A DNA stretch of 64,000 bases, taken from Dipodascopsis uninucleata var. uninucleata (lineage: Eukaryota > Ascomycota > Lipomycetes > Lipomycetales > Lipomycetaceae). A program made the position numbers and the translations under genes. A model generated the notes under the pieces. That model was not told the DNA's origin, did no database searches, and saw only the letters and a program-made list of their open reading frames with translations. Where the stretch lies: positions 556,542-620,541 of the forward strand of contig JAJLTO010000009.1 in the NCBI GenBank assembly GCA_030568195.1. The letters are read 5' to 3'. Below, piece after piece: positions 33,790 to 44,339 of the stretch (positions within the stretch are counted from its first letter, which is position 1; every line of letters begins with the position of its first letter).

Positions 33790-34363
33790 GTTATAAACAT
33801 GTTTTAGCAGTGTATAATCAAATATACTTATTACTATATTACTTCAGAGATTTGAGAATATAATATATATATATATATATGTATGTTGATTAAATATATC
33901 ACTCTTCTACGGTTTATTTCTTTATCTATACTACTTATATTTTTATACTTCTTCTTATTATTATTACTATTATTACTACTACTATTACCATTGTTGAGTT
34001 TTTAGATGAGTACCATACTATACCATGACTTGTTAAGCATATGTTGTGTTAGGCTGGTGCATAGATTGGGTATAATATATATGTCTATTTTATTTTTGTG
34101 TTTAATTGTAGTTGATGCGTATTCTGATCATTTCTGCCGTTTATATTCGCAACACATTTAAGTCACCTTACTACGAGCCACGATTAGTCCATTTCGAATG
34201 GTATTGAAATAGAAAAATTATGTTGCTTTGAGGTATACGGATGGTCCACCAAATGTCAGGGTTAGGCGTTTGAGCCCGGCTTTTGGAGAATCTTATAACC
34301 ATCGCACATTTAAGTGACTGTACACGTCGGCGTTCTAGTTTTGAGGTAGAGAGGAGTTGTACA
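33790..34363. other. Intergenic region VRG4 to COG1 with simple repeats
   Basis: This 574-bp region carries an AT dinucleotide tract at about 33860-33880 and an imperfect ATT/ACT trinucleotide tract at about 33955-33990. I saw no gene in it. Confidence 0.6.
33955..33990. repeat. TTA/CTA trinucleotide microsatellite
   Basis: An imperfect run of TTA and CTA triplets lies in the VRG4 3' flank. It is a simple-sequence tract likely to vary in length between strains. Confidence 0.7.
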
Positions 34364-37030
34364 ATGTCAGTGAAGTCTCCAGGATTGAATTCTTCATCTT
34401 CTGCGACATCCTTATCATCTTTGAGAATGGTATTACGGACACCAAGTGGACTGGGATTAATGAGAACTGTTTCATCCAGCTCGTTTGGACAAGGTAACCA
34501 ATTGAACGACGGTGGCAGTAATATCAAGGATGCGGACGATCTGGAAAAACTTCAGACTTGGACCGATGTCTTTGAAAAATATGGGCCGAGTCAGGCTAGG
34601 GATGTTAGCGTAAGTTTGAGATCAGAGGCGTTCTCAAAGCGGCAGCAATTGCGATCTTTGGTAGGCGAAAGCTATCGTGATCTCCTTGCAACGGCTGACA
34701 CTATCATTGGCATGAATGGGTTGGTTGACAATATGGAAGCACACTTTCGAGAATTAGCTACTGGCTGTAGCTCAGGAAATGTTAGGTCACAGGAAGAACG
34801 GATACGACTCGCGCGACAAACTATGGATGGTCGGAATATGGATGCAAAGCGTACAGTGGTAATGCTTAGAACACTGGCCGACATATTATTTGCTTGCGAG
34901 CGTCAACTTATTACTTATCAAGAAGTGAGTAGTGATGCCTCGGGCACAATGGGCGCTGTAATGGTGTCAAAGCTTTTACTGATTGCAGATTTCTTTGCAA
35001 AATGGTTGTCGTCAAATCAAAGAATGTCGAATGCATCTTATTTGAGTACACTGTTGAAGAGGCAGAAAAGAGTTGAAGAACAGTTCGAAATTCAAATTCG
35101 TAATGCTCTTTGCAGCTGTACCACTGCAGAAGCGGCCGAATTGCTAGCGGGATTTGGACTGGCTCGTGGACTATCCTCTATGGAGGCGTTAAATCTTTTC
35201 TTAAATGTCCGAGGTAAAAAATTGGCAGCCCTATTCGGTTCTAAAACTTCTTCTGGTCTGGTGGACGGCATAAGGCTACTTGAAGAGACTACTCGACAGG
35301 CCAAGGCTGTGTTCACAGGCCACTATGCCAGAGCTGTGAATAAAGCAACATCGCAGTCTATATTAGCTGATCGAAACATACGGTCGCAAATAAACGTCGA
35401 TGTAGATCTATCGCTTGTAAACTCGCAGTGGGTACCGGCGGATATTCTTGATGCGCGACTAGTGGCACGGGACAACGGAAGTTTGGACGCTAACGTGGTG
35501 GAGAAGCAAGCCAATGACTTCCTGCAGGTTCAAGTTACCATCCTAGACAAAGGTATTACTGAAGCTTCTTTGGAGGTGGAGTCAAATTACCGGAATAGCC
35601 CTGAGAATATCTTAATGGAGCTTGTGAGTTTGCGCCGTGCTTTATTTGAGGCTCTATTGGAAAATACTACGTTGCGTCAGATAATGGATCTCAACAGTTC
35701 ATTAGCTGAATGGTATCAGATTGTGAAGCGTCAAGCTGAGAGCCACATCGAGCGTATGAAAGACATTGTGAATATATTAGAAAAGGGTGCAGTAGATTCC
35801 GAATCTTCGCCGACTCTGTCTTTATGGCACGAACGTTGGATGAATATAGAATTGTCAGATGGCGCCACTGAATTCCAACAGGCAGTTGCAGCTGCAGTTG
35901 GTGGAAGAGAAGGAAAGGTTGGAGATGTTGCTAATGAGCTAGAAAAATGGCTTAATGCTAGTAGAACATTCAAAAATCAGCTCTCTGAAATGTTAAAGAT
36001 ACATGAACTAGCAGAACCTGAACAATGGGTAAACCAACAACAATCAGTAATCTCTAGAGAGTACAATGAACTAGTCGCAGCAATGGACGAACGAATTGTT
36101 CCAACTGCAATTGTCATCATATGCGATCACCTGAAAGATTTAGTTCTAAGTGGACGTAAAGATATATCATATATAACTTATCTTACTCGTATTGCTCGTC
36201 AACTTTCTCGTCTCTTTAGTGAATCACAACTCATTAATGATGTTGTCGTCAAGGTTTACGAAGTATATGCGGCTAATGTGCTTACTGTCTCTGATGGCAT
36301 CATCGATGATTACTTTAAGGTACCTGCTCCAACGATTATTTGGCATGAGTGCCCTACTGATGTATCGCAGTTTATCGCATCAAGATTATATGAGACGTAT
36401 ATCAAGCCGATCATTGGCGCTGAGGATGTTCTATTTGGAGTACCCTTAGGTGTGATTACTTGTCGTAGCGTAGTGGGCAAGAGATGGTATTCAGTTTTTG
36501 AATTAATCATCAAAGCTGCAGTCACTTCAACGGATAATGGCCCTAGTACAAAAGTCGTATTCGATAATGTAACCAAACAAGAAGAGACACCATCAGTTTC
36601 GACTGATTCAAGACCTATAGAAGCTGAGGAGGACACTAATGCAGCTCTATCCTTGAAGAGTGATGAGGACGTTAATTCAAAGGACTTCGCTAGGGAGGAA
36701 GAGAATAATTCTACTGATGAGAAAGCCCAAGAAAATGTATCCGAGATAGCTAATTCTGAAGACCGAATACGAAATGAATTTACGCCGACTCCGGAACAGT
36801 GGACACAATTGCGATTTGACGTTCTCTATATTGGACATGTATTCCATATGGATGTCAGTGAGCTTGTTTTTCTTCTTCCCACTCCTGTTATGCTTCCTGA
36901 CTCAAGTACCGAATCTACATCTTCATCGGCAGCAGTTGCATCGGGGAACCTGTACTCTATTGACAAGCGTATTCGTGATAACGTTGATGCTTGCTGGAGC
37001 CGCACTAGACTGTTGTACTCGTTAGTGTGA
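34364..37030 (+). CDS. COG1: Conserved oligomeric Golgi complex subunit 1
   Basis: This intronless gene encodes 888 residues from the ATG at 34364. Cog1 belongs to lobe A of the COG tethering complex, which captures retrograde vesicles at the Golgi. A Ser-rich N-terminus is followed by the family's opening helix block (VFEKYGPSQARDVSVSLRSE, then LVGESYRDLLATADTIIGMN). That segment is the Vps51/Cog1 signature, and long helical segments without membrane spans follow. An acidic low-complexity insertion lies at about residues 735-800. The open frame extends 27 codons further upstream but without an ATG. The protein is longer than Saccharomyces Cog1 (417) and closer to other fungal and animal members. 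GPI13 follows 180 bp downstream in the same direction. Confidence 0.84.
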   Translation: MSVKSPGLNSSSSATSLSSLRMVLRTPSGLGLMRTVSSSSFGQGNQLNDGGSNIKDADDLEKLQTWTDVFEKYGPSQARDVSVSLRSEAFSKRQQLRSLVGESYRDLLATADTIIGMNGLVDNMEAHFRELATGCSSGNVRSQEERIRLARQTMDGRNMDAKRTVVMLRTLADILFACERQLITYQEVSSDASGTMGAVMVSKLLLIADFFAKWLSSNQRMSNASYLSTLLKRQKRVEEQFEIQIRNALCSCTTAEAAELLAGFGLARGLSSMEALNLFLNVRGKKLAALFGSKTSSGLVDGIRLLEETTRQAKAVFTGHYARAVNKATSQSILADRNIRSQINVDVDLSLVNSQWVPADILDARLVARDNGSLDANVVEKQANDFLQVQVTILDKGITEASLEVESNYRNSPENILMELVSLRRALFEALLENTTLRQIMDLNSSLAEWYQIVKRQAESHIERMKDIVNILEKGAVDSESSPTLSLWHERWMNIELSDGATEFQQAVAAAVGGREGKVGDVANELEKWLNASRTFKNQLSEMLKIHELAEPEQWVNQQQSVISREYNELVAAMDERIVPTAIVIICDHLKDLVLSGRKDISYITYLTRIARQLSRLFSESQLINDVVVKVYEVYAANVLTVSDGIIDDYFKVPAPTIIWHECPTDVSQFIASRLYETYIKPIIGAEDVLFGVPLGVITCRSVVGKRWYSVFELIIKAAVTSTDNGPSTKVVFDNVTKQEETPSVSTDSRPIEAEEDTNAALSLKSDEDVNSKDFAREEENNSTDEKAQENVSEIANSEDRIRNEFTPTPEQWTQLRFDVLYIGHVFHMDVSELVFLLPTPVMLPDSSTESTSSSAAVASGNLYSIDKRIRDNVDACWSRTRLLYSLV

Positions 37031-37039
37031 TTTGTTAAG

Positions 37040-37045
37040 CACGTG
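37040..37045. promoter_or_regulatory. CACGTG E-box upstream of GPI13
   Basis: GCACGTGA lies ten bases after the COG1 stop and about 170 bp before the GPI13 start. It has the bHLH (Cbf1-type) core. It is a single match and could be chance. Confidence 0.25.
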
Positions 37046-37210
37046 ATTATGAGGTGTGTATACACGAAACCATCTACTGGAACAATAAAATTATTAAAAT
37101 AAACACAACACAACAATGAAGAAATAGATCTTACAGAACCAAGTATCCGGACACTCTGTAGAAATAACAAAAATTATAGAACTACCGTTCTTGAAGTAAC
37201 TAACGTCATA

Positions 37211-40012
37211 ATGAGGTTAGATATTTGGACGGTGGGATTGACTATATGGATTTCATTATTGCATGTAATTGCAAGTATATTGTTTGGTGCAGGATTTCTT
37301 CTTCGACGTGCTGCTATACCTGACATCGCGAATGAAATAGCGGAAAATGACGTATTACATACTTTTGATCGTCCTTTCAAACACGCTATTATTATAGTCA
37401 TAGATGCTCTTAGGTTTGACTTCATTGGCGGTGTTGATAATGAGGGTATTTATGGCAAATATACAGAAATTTTCCGTACACCATACACTCTGGTATCGAC
37501 AATGCCGGAGAACGCGGCAATCTTGCGATTCGTGGCAGATCCGCCCACAACGACACTGCAGAGACTAAAAGCATTAACTACGGGTTCCCTTCCAACATTT
37601 GTGGAGGCAGGAATGAACTTTGGAGGTGGTGTTACTGAGGAGGACTCGTGGATTGATCAAGCACTCAGAGCAGGAAAGAGAATTGCATTTACCGGCGATG
37701 AGACTTGGACAGCCCTTTACCCATCTCTCTTAGACAATTTTGGTAGCAATACTAGTGCCTTCGTTAGACCATATGAGTCTTTCAATGTCTGGGACCTTGA
37801 TACAGTTGATAGAGCTGTAGAGATTGACATTTCTGAAGCATTGACTCACCCATCGGATTGGGATATTCTGATAGGTCATATGCTGGGCATTGATCATGCT
37901 GGTCATCGGTTTGGCCCTGACACGGTTCCGATGAATGAAAAACTTGCTGAAATGAATATCTTCATACAAAATATTACTTCTGCTATTAAAGGTGATGAAG
38001 ATACTATACTTTTTGTCTTAGGTGATCATGGAATGGATTCGAAAGGTGATCATGGAGGTGACTCTGCTGCTGAGACAGAAGCAGCATTATTTATTTACTC
38101 TAGCCGCTCTTTCATTCAGAAAAAACCTTCAGGAACGCAATTCGAAACAATTGATCAAATTGATTTTGTACCGACCTTTTCGTTGCTTATGGGACTTCCA
38201 ATACCATTTTCCAATCTCGGAGCGCCAATTTCTTCAGTGTTTCCAACAGATCGTACACTTGCTTCTGCTCGTCAAATTGTTGGAGAGCAAATTGCTAACT
38301 ATCGCGAAAAGCAACCCCAGTTCTCCGATAATTCTATAGAAATGCTCCTACATTTGGCACGGAAAAAATGGGCTGAAGGAAATACTCTGGAGGCAGGTGA
38401 AATATACTCGATATTTCAGCGTACAAATTTACTAGCCTGTAGAGCAAGATGGGCGACATTTGACTTAACCCTTATGGCTCTCGGTGTGATTGTGTTTATA
38501 TTTGCTGTTATTGCCTCGTTTGCAGCATATATCGGTACAGTGAATCCATTTGCTCTTGGAGCTGGTTCAATTGCTGGACTTTTTATCGGTATTATATGGA
38601 GTTTTTGTGGGGGTCCACACGTTGCCGTTACTACTCTGTTTAGTGCTTCCATTGGCTCAGTCATAGCATATACAGGAGCTATCGTTTACAATACCAGACA
38701 AAGCTTTTCGAAAATCTCAGGGCCATTTGTCGCTCTTTTGCTGGCACTGGTCCATGGGATTCTTCTTGCTTCAAATTCCTTTGTCGTTTGGGAATCACAC
38801 ACTATTTCTTTTTTTCTTGCAAGTATTGGTGCTGTTCTTGCCATTTTAGCCATGAGAGTACAGGATAAGCGGTCCAAAACCATTGCTTTGGCTCAAGTTG
38901 TAGCGTTTCTTGCTTTAGTTAGGCTCGCAGAATATCCACGTATGTGCAGAGAAGAACAGGCTGACGCTTGTGTCAGTACATTCTATGCCTCTGAGGGGTC
39001 GACAAATTCCTCAGACATTTCATTGATTATTTTGTATATTATTGCCATTACACTTCCTTCTGTCATCAGAGCTTTCCTCAAAATGTCGGCTTCAGACGAG
39101 GGATCTGCGGGCCCGTGGATTGAATTTGGTCTGCGTTCCTTGCTTCTACTTTCCGCTGCTCATTGGACTCTTGACAAACAAATATCGAATCTTGGTATGG
39201 ATGATAAAGCAATGGCAGATGGCCTTAGGTCTGGACGTTTAGCATTAGCCGGACTAGTGGGCATTGTTGCTGCATTTATAGTTCCAGTAGTGTGGAATCG
39301 AGCACCACCTCTTTGTGTAAGAGTGGAAGTTCGCCAAAAGCCTGTTGCTGTGGAAATCTACGGCTATGCAAATGCAAACGGGTCTTTATATCTAATGATA
39401 GAGCTTGCTTTCTTTTTATTGGCAACTGTATGTAGCAAGCCAGTAGGTGGTATATCGCTGGCAGCTATGCAATATCAAGTCTTAGCACTGCTCGAGTTAT
39501 TCGATGCCATAGGTGTCAATGAAAATACTATTGCTATTGTTCCAGCAGTCTTTGGTATGCTTGCACAGCTTCATTTTTTTGCAACTGGCCATCAGAATAC
39601 ACTAGTGTCTCTTCAGTGGGATTCAGCTTTTGTCTTCACGGATACGCCAAAATTTCCATTAGCGCATGCTGGATTTTTATTCAACACCTTCGGTCCATTC
39701 ATCATTGCTGCTTCATCAACATCTTTGGTTGCGCTGTATAAGACATCTCCTGCTGATTATATCGTAGACCGAATACGAAAGGCCGCTCTTGGTCTTATGA
39801 TATATACTGGTGGTATCGCAGGAATGTCCGCGATTGCAGCTTTTGTACTGCGTCGACATCTAATGATGTGGAAGATCTTTGCACCACGATTTGTTTTTGC
39901 AGTTGCTACTTGTTTAGTTGTAGATGTGGTTATAGTTATCACGTCACTGGCTGGCCTAAGGGCTGCAAACATTGTACGCAGAGTGTTTGGAAGGATACGT
40001 CCTACTGTATGA
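37211..40012 (+). CDS. GPI13: GPI ethanolamine phosphate transferase 3 (PIG-O)
   Basis: This intronless gene encodes 933 residues. Gpi13 adds the bridging phosphoethanolamine to the third mannose of the GPI precursor in the ER membrane, the group later joined to protein. One N-terminal TM helix is followed by a lumenal alkaline-phosphatase-like domain. Metal and catalytic motifs are visible: VIDALRFDF near residue 63, the nucleophile region RLKALTTGSLPTF, GDETW, DHAGHRFGP and GDHGMDSKGDHGG near residue 270. A series of hydrophobic helices fills the C-terminal half. The LKALTTGSLPTF and GHMLGIDHAGHRFGP stretches favour Gpi13 over Mcd4 or Gpi7. The length suits the family. GWT1, another GPI enzyme, lies 18 kb away. 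Confidence 0.93.
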   Translation: MRLDIWTVGLTIWISLLHVIASILFGAGFLLRRAAIPDIANEIAENDVLHTFDRPFKHAIIIVIDALRFDFIGGVDNEGIYGKYTEIFRTPYTLVSTMPENAAILRFVADPPTTTLQRLKALTTGSLPTFVEAGMNFGGGVTEEDSWIDQALRAGKRIAFTGDETWTALYPSLLDNFGSNTSAFVRPYESFNVWDLDTVDRAVEIDISEALTHPSDWDILIGHMLGIDHAGHRFGPDTVPMNEKLAEMNIFIQNITSAIKGDEDTILFVLGDHGMDSKGDHGGDSAAETEAALFIYSSRSFIQKKPSGTQFETIDQIDFVPTFSLLMGLPIPFSNLGAPISSVFPTDRTLASARQIVGEQIANYREKQPQFSDNSIEMLLHLARKKWAEGNTLEAGEIYSIFQRTNLLACRARWATFDLTLMALGVIVFIFAVIASFAAYIGTVNPFALGAGSIAGLFIGIIWSFCGGPHVAVTTLFSASIGSVIAYTGAIVYNTRQSFSKISGPFVALLLALVHGILLASNSFVVWESHTISFFLASIGAVLAILAMRVQDKRSKTIALAQVVAFLALVRLAEYPRMCREEQADACVSTFYASEGSTNSSDISLIILYIIAITLPSVIRAFLKMSASDEGSAGPWIEFGLRSLLLLSAAHWTLDKQISNLGMDDKAMADGLRSGRLALAGLVGIVAAFIVPVVWNRAPPLCVRVEVRQKPVAVEIYGYANANGSLYLMIELAFFLLATVCSKPVGGISLAAMQYQVLALLELFDAIGVNENTIAIVPAVFGMLAQLHFFATGHQNTLVSLQWDSAFVFTDTPKFPLAHAGFLFNTFGPFIIAASSTSLVALYKTSPADYIVDRIRKAALGLMIYTGGIAGMSAIAAFVLRRHLMMWKIFAPRFVFAVATCLVVDVVIVITSLAGLRAANIVRRVFGRIRPTV

Positions 40013-40215
40013 AGTCTGTTTATGAAAATCTCATCAAAGTAAAAACGGTTGTGTATATTTGAAGAGGGTGAATTACAATTGCATGTATGTATTTATTCAG
40101 AATAACTACTTTCACCATGTATAATATATATTGGTCTATTGAAATTGGAATATAAAAGAGAATAATATGTTCAACATCAAGTTGCTCAATAATATTGTTA
40201 ACATAAGCTTCTATA

Positions 40216-40980
40216 TTAAGCAAATGCAGCAAGTCCGAGAAGGATAGGTCCAAGGAATCCAATGCCTGCAATTGTATTTGCAGCTGCTGCCGCAGAACTT
40301 GTAGCTGCTGCTGCAGTTGAAGAGACGACAGAGCTGAGAGTTGATGTAAGGGTTGCTTCAGCGGTTGACGAAACAACAGACACGAGAGTTGTTGATTCTA
40401 GAGTGTCTGAAGCCGAAGTCCAAGACTCATTGCTTCCTGAGTAATCAGATAAGGAGACGTTGAAACAGGGGATAGTATAGTTAAATTCACTCTCCGACAC
40501 AAAGGTAACATCAGCACAAGCGTATTGGGTCGCATTAACTCCATCATCAACTGCAGTATATGCAATCTCAAAAGTAGCATTGACACCAGATCTAAGATCT
40601 TCATCAGGCAAGTAATAGCATACATGACCCTTTTCAAGAGAAGACACCTCAGGCAATATTCTTGAGAAATCAGAAAGTGATCTGGGATCAGAATTTCCTA
40701 TGTAGATAGAAACGTTAAGATCCCATGCGCTATCTTGCATCACAAGTGCAACAGCACCATCCGTCAATGGAAACTCTGTTCTATTAACAATTCCAGAGAG
40801 AGAACCGCATGGTGCAGTATTATCATAATTATCATTCCATTCTCTGTCTGGAGGCCAGAGGAAAGCGACAGGCCCCATCTCTTGTGCACCAGCCTCGCCG
40901 TGAGACTGAGCATTCACACTAACTGCATAAGAGAGGATTGCTGCTGTCGCAGCTACTGTAGTACTACCCAAAAATTTCAT
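40216..40980 (-). CDS. GPI-anchored BIM1-like (copper-acquisition-factor-like) protein
   Basis: The gene encodes 254 residues. A signal peptide of about 24 residues precedes SHGEAGAQEMGPVAFLWPPD. The segment WPPDREWNDNYDNTAPCGS and the cysteine pattern match the fungal BIM1-like domain, a fold related to lytic polysaccharide monooxygenases. Members of that family bind copper through an N-terminal histidine. Here HG follows closely after the predicted cleavage site, so a mature N-terminal histidine is possible. Several N-glycosylation sequons follow (NRT, NVS, NAT, NYT). A Ser/Thr/Ala-rich stalk and a hydrophobic tail (GFLGPILLGLAAFA) form a GPI-attachment signal. The protein should sit at the plasma membrane or wall. 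The exact role in copper or wall biology is inferred from family knowledge. Confidence 0.8.
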   Translation of the reverse strand: MKFLGSTTVAATAAILSYAVSVNAQSHGEAGAQEMGPVAFLWPPDREWNDNYDNTAPCGSLSGIVNRTEFPLTDGAVALVMQDSAWDLNVSIYIGNSDPRSLSDFSRILPEVSSLEKGHVCYYLPDEDLRSGVNATFEIAYTAVDDGVNATQYACADVTFVSESEFNYTIPCFNVSLSDYSGSNESWTSASDTLESTTLVSVVSSTAEATLTSTLSSVVSSTAAAATSSAAAAANTIAGIGFLGPILLGLAAFA

Positions 40981-42073
40981 GATTCAGTTAATGACGTGTA
41001 TTGTTAATTGAGACAAACTTATCCGATTGTGCAAGACGTATGATAAGTATATATATCTTGTGCTTTCGATGTCGACCATTTTCGCACTTATATATATTTT
41101 GCCTGTGCTACCTCTATCACTTGAAAGTCTCAACTGTTCCAATGCCCAGAGTTCTCTTAACCTATCTAGGCAGGTAGAACTGTCCTATTCCTGTCCTCAA
41201 GTCGGCATGTAGACGCGGTACGAGAATCTCTTTATTGGGCTCGCATTTCAGTTTAGATCGGAAAGACAGCATTTCTCGGCAGATATGAATTTTCACCATT
41301 ACGACTTTCTAGCGCGCTGTTCTTCTATCATATGCATATGAAATCACCAAAAGCTTACTGATATTCTGAAATGTTTGACAATGCACTGAAAACGTTTTGT
41401 ACTAGATCCTGTTATAGATCCCATCTAGATGATCTGATAAGATTGATCAAACTTTAACTTTAGCCTTGGAACGGTCTCGAGCGATCGGAAACTTACCATT
41501 TTTGCGACGAGTCTCGGCCAGGTCTATATAAAATGTCACTTTAAAGTAACAAGCCAATAAGAATAAATTTACTTTATAGTTGAATGAGTGGAGCAACACT
41601 TGTTTAGTACCATACATGATTCTTAGCCTGCTAGTTATAGTATGGTAACAGGCATACAAGACGGATATGACAACAAAAGTTGTTTGCCTCTAGATTTTAT
41701 CAGAACGTTAGAACAGCTATAGGTTTCTCGCAAAGAAACTTGGCGCTCGAAGAAATATCGGAATATTTCGTCCAGATACGTGATTCACGTCATATCGCAA
41801 GTAAACGAGCACGATAGGTTCGCAAATCAAAGCTTTAGAGTGGGACCAGGAAGTGGAGAGCAAAGTGAACACTCTAGGTACTAGGAAGGAGTAAGGCATC
41901 TAGACAATCAGCTGATAGCAGTGAAAAGTATACATAGACAGTGTATCTTCTCACCAAGGAAAAGCAGCATCACCGATTCTGTGTGTATCTAGCTCCTTGC
42001 CTTTGCGGCATAATATACAAACCGAACAATACGTATAGTTCTCTGGTTTCATCCCTCACTACATTTAATAATA
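40981..42073. other. Divergent promoter region, BIM1-like/PSG1-like genes
   Basis: This is 1.1 kb between two genes for secretory-pathway proteins. No ORF here convinces me. I searched for an exon carrying a signal peptide for the plus-strand PSG1-like gene: there is no ATG between about 41881 and 42073, and the ATG near 41642 opens only a 27-codon hydrophilic frame. Confidence 0.5.
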
Positions 42074-43066
42074 ATGTCAAAAGCAACGGAAATTATCACG
42101 TTAAAGCCCTGGACGTCAGTCAGCTCTAGTGGATCTGTAACTATTACGAGCACAATTACGCCAAAGGTCTATGCTGGAGTAACTGTGTCTGGCCAAACGT
42201 CTTCAATACCAGCGCCAACGCCTTCCCCATGGCAATCGCTGGATTCATCAGGAATACCTTACTCAACAACGCAATCATACACTGTAACAGATAAAACAAC
42301 ATCGACCCTTAATCCATCGCCAACTCCATTATCAGCCGACACTGTGTTTCTGCAGACGAGTGCACCAGTCTTAGGATGCTGGTCTGAAAGAGAACTTCCA
42401 AGTGACTTAGGAGCGCCTTTTTGTACCCCTGCTAATGGTACTGAATTGGTTCTGGGCGAAACCTACTTCGTGACGTGGAATCCAACGTATTTTAGCAGCG
42501 ATATTAACGATGTACCCTTCGTACAAATTATAGCTCGTTCACTTTCAATTGATGATGACGACGATCTTATCTTTAAGGCGGATAATATTACCAATGCTTA
42601 TGGGTATTATCCTCTAACGATCACTTCGTTATATACTCAAACCAATACAGGAGGCTACTTCTACATTGACATTTCACCACTATTATCACCTAACTCGAAA
42701 GCTACTCATTCGGGAACTGTAAAGGGCCCGATAGTGCGAGCGATAACCTCTGCTGATGATGCGCTTTATCCCATCGCCAGAGTTCCATCCGATAATGTCC
42801 TCGTTAATAACCATTCTGGTTCTGGAGGACTATCAAGGGCCGGCAAGATTGTTATAGGAGTTGTGGTTCCATTAGCAGGTATTTTTGTTATTTCTGTCTT
42901 GGTATATATGTTTATCTACAGAAACAAGGGATCCGCTGTCCGCAACGTCTTTTCCTCTCGTGGCTATGCAATTAGAAGCAGTAAGCGTCAGAGATTGCGA
43001 CTCAATCAGCAAAGTATCGAACTTGGCAGCTTGCAGACAACAAAATCACAACAAATACAAGGTTAA
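42074..43066 (+). CDS. PSG1: PSG1-like type I membrane protein
   Basis: The gene encodes 330 residues related to yeast Psg1 (YKL077W), a Golgi membrane protein that helps stabilise the Pma1 proton pump. Diagnostic stretches are KPWTSVSSSGSVTI, SPWQSLDSSGIPYS, FCTPANGTELVLGETYFVTW and NAYGYYPLTI. One membrane span (GVVVPLAGIFVISVLVYMFIY) near residue 270 is followed by a basic cytosolic tail. The N-terminus from the available ATG lacks a signal peptide although the relatives I know of have one, so a short upstream exon may be missing or the ATG may be internal. The Ser/Thr/Pro-rich N-terminal part fits O-mannosylated lumenal sequence. Family assignment is moderately secure; the start is not. 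Confidence 0.68.
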   Translation: MSKATEIITLKPWTSVSSSGSVTITSTITPKVYAGVTVSGQTSSIPAPTPSPWQSLDSSGIPYSTTQSYTVTDKTTSTLNPSPTPLSADTVFLQTSAPVLGCWSERELPSDLGAPFCTPANGTELVLGETYFVTWNPTYFSSDINDVPFVQIIARSLSIDDDDDLIFKADNITNAYGYYPLTITSLYTQTNTGGYFYIDISPLLSPNSKATHSGTVKGPIVRAITSADDALYPIARVPSDNVLVNNHSGSGGLSRAGKIVIGVVVPLAGIFVISVLVYMFIYRNKGSAVRNVFSSRGYAIRSSKRQRLRLNQQSIELGSLQTTKSQQIQG

Positions 43067-43342
43067 TAATCTACTTAAACAGTGAATTGAGTAATTAGAC
43101 TTGAAGTTATTGAATTATATTATATCAGGAATCAAGTATATATAGTTCATTATGCAAACGCTCTCATTAATATAAATATATAGATGATCAATCGCTGAAA
43201 AATAAAAACTTATCATTCAGTCTTCAGTATATCAGTCATATAGTCTTGACAATTCGCATCAATTAAATATTGATTAGATATCAGATATTCGGTACTTTTC
43301 CGTATAATTGTCTAACAAGGTATCTAATCGGTATTCACACAC

Positions 43343-44059
43343 CTAACAATCAAGTGAAATTCCACTATTGATCGCAGGCTCTGGTAGCAGGTTATCTCTA
43401 ACCTCCCTAATACGATTCCACCACACATAGTCGTACACTCCTAAACTCCACACTCCTACTTCTCCATGAGTCTTCACAAATTCTACTTGGATACCACTTG
43501 CGACCACCCATGCAACAAAATCCCAGTATTGATCTGCATGTCCCCCAGCAATGAAAAATCCATCACCAGAGTTACTGTCGTCATCAAAGTTCTCCCTTAT
43601 ACCGCCGTCTTCTCTGCTACCAAGTAAAATCTCTTGGACTTGTATATGGTGCTCACTCCCTGAAAAATGTCTAGCTACTTCATGAGACGTAGTCATGGGT
43701 CCTCCATTTTCTCCGCAGAGTGGACATTGACGAATATTTCTTTTTTGGTCTGCTCTGATACGTTGTCCACTGCTCTTGTTCTCAGGTTTTTCTGTCGCAC
43801 AGGAAAAGTCAGGAGAACCCCTTGAAAGAATTCTTGATATTCCGTTATCGCTGATGGACGATAGTGATAACTGAGTGGAATATAGTTCTCCTGTAACTGG
43901 ACCAGTTGCAGTTGCATGTGGCACGACCGCCAATGCTGCAGCGTCTTGTGGCATCATCAGTCCTGATCCGTGATTACGACGGACTTCCAATCCTAATCTA
44001 GTTCCCGAATTGTTTCTATTTTGTTTCCTACTGCTTCTTTTACTACCGTGCCTTGTCAT
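43343..44059 (-). CDS. Orphan protein with putative C2H2-like zinc motif
   Basis: The frame encodes 238 residues from the ATG at 44059 (MTRHGSKRSSRKQN). The N-terminal 30 residues are strongly basic. The middle holds CPLCGENGG followed 9-22 residues later by several histidines (SHEVARHFSGSEHH), which could coordinate zinc. The C-terminal 80 residues are aromatic-rich (ADQYWDFVAWVVASG, YDYVWWNRIREVRD). I do not recognise the family and cannot exclude introns. It is divergent from DLD1, with 280 bp between starts. It may be a lineage-specific DNA- or RNA-binding protein. Confidence 0.5.
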   Translation of the reverse strand: MTRHGSKRSSRKQNRNNSGTRLGLEVRRNHGSGLMMPQDAAALAVVPHATATGPVTGELYSTQLSLSSISDNGISRILSRGSPDFSCATEKPENKSSGQRIRADQKRNIRQCPLCGENGGPMTTSHEVARHFSGSEHHIQVQEILLGSREDGGIRENFDDDSNSGDGFFIAGGHADQYWDFVAWVVASGIQVEFVKTHGEVGVWSLGVYDYVWWNRIREVRDNLLPEPAINSGISLDC

Positions 44060-44339
44060 CCTCTCTAGAGATCGACTATTTGTGAACAACTTATATTCGA
44101 GATGTAATCGTTATTCGTGTGTATATGACGCTGTTGTTAGCCAAACCTCAAAACATGCACGAGAGACGCAACTTTAACTAGCTCACAATCTATAAGGGTA
44201 TTGTGTACTGAATAACCTTACTGAGATCTGCCTGATCACACAGGCGAGTACATCCTTTTTTAAGACCAAGTAAAGAAGCTCTTGAGCACAACCAGTTAAT
44301 AGGTATCTTGAGAATCGGCTGAGAAAATCCAAGTGACTT

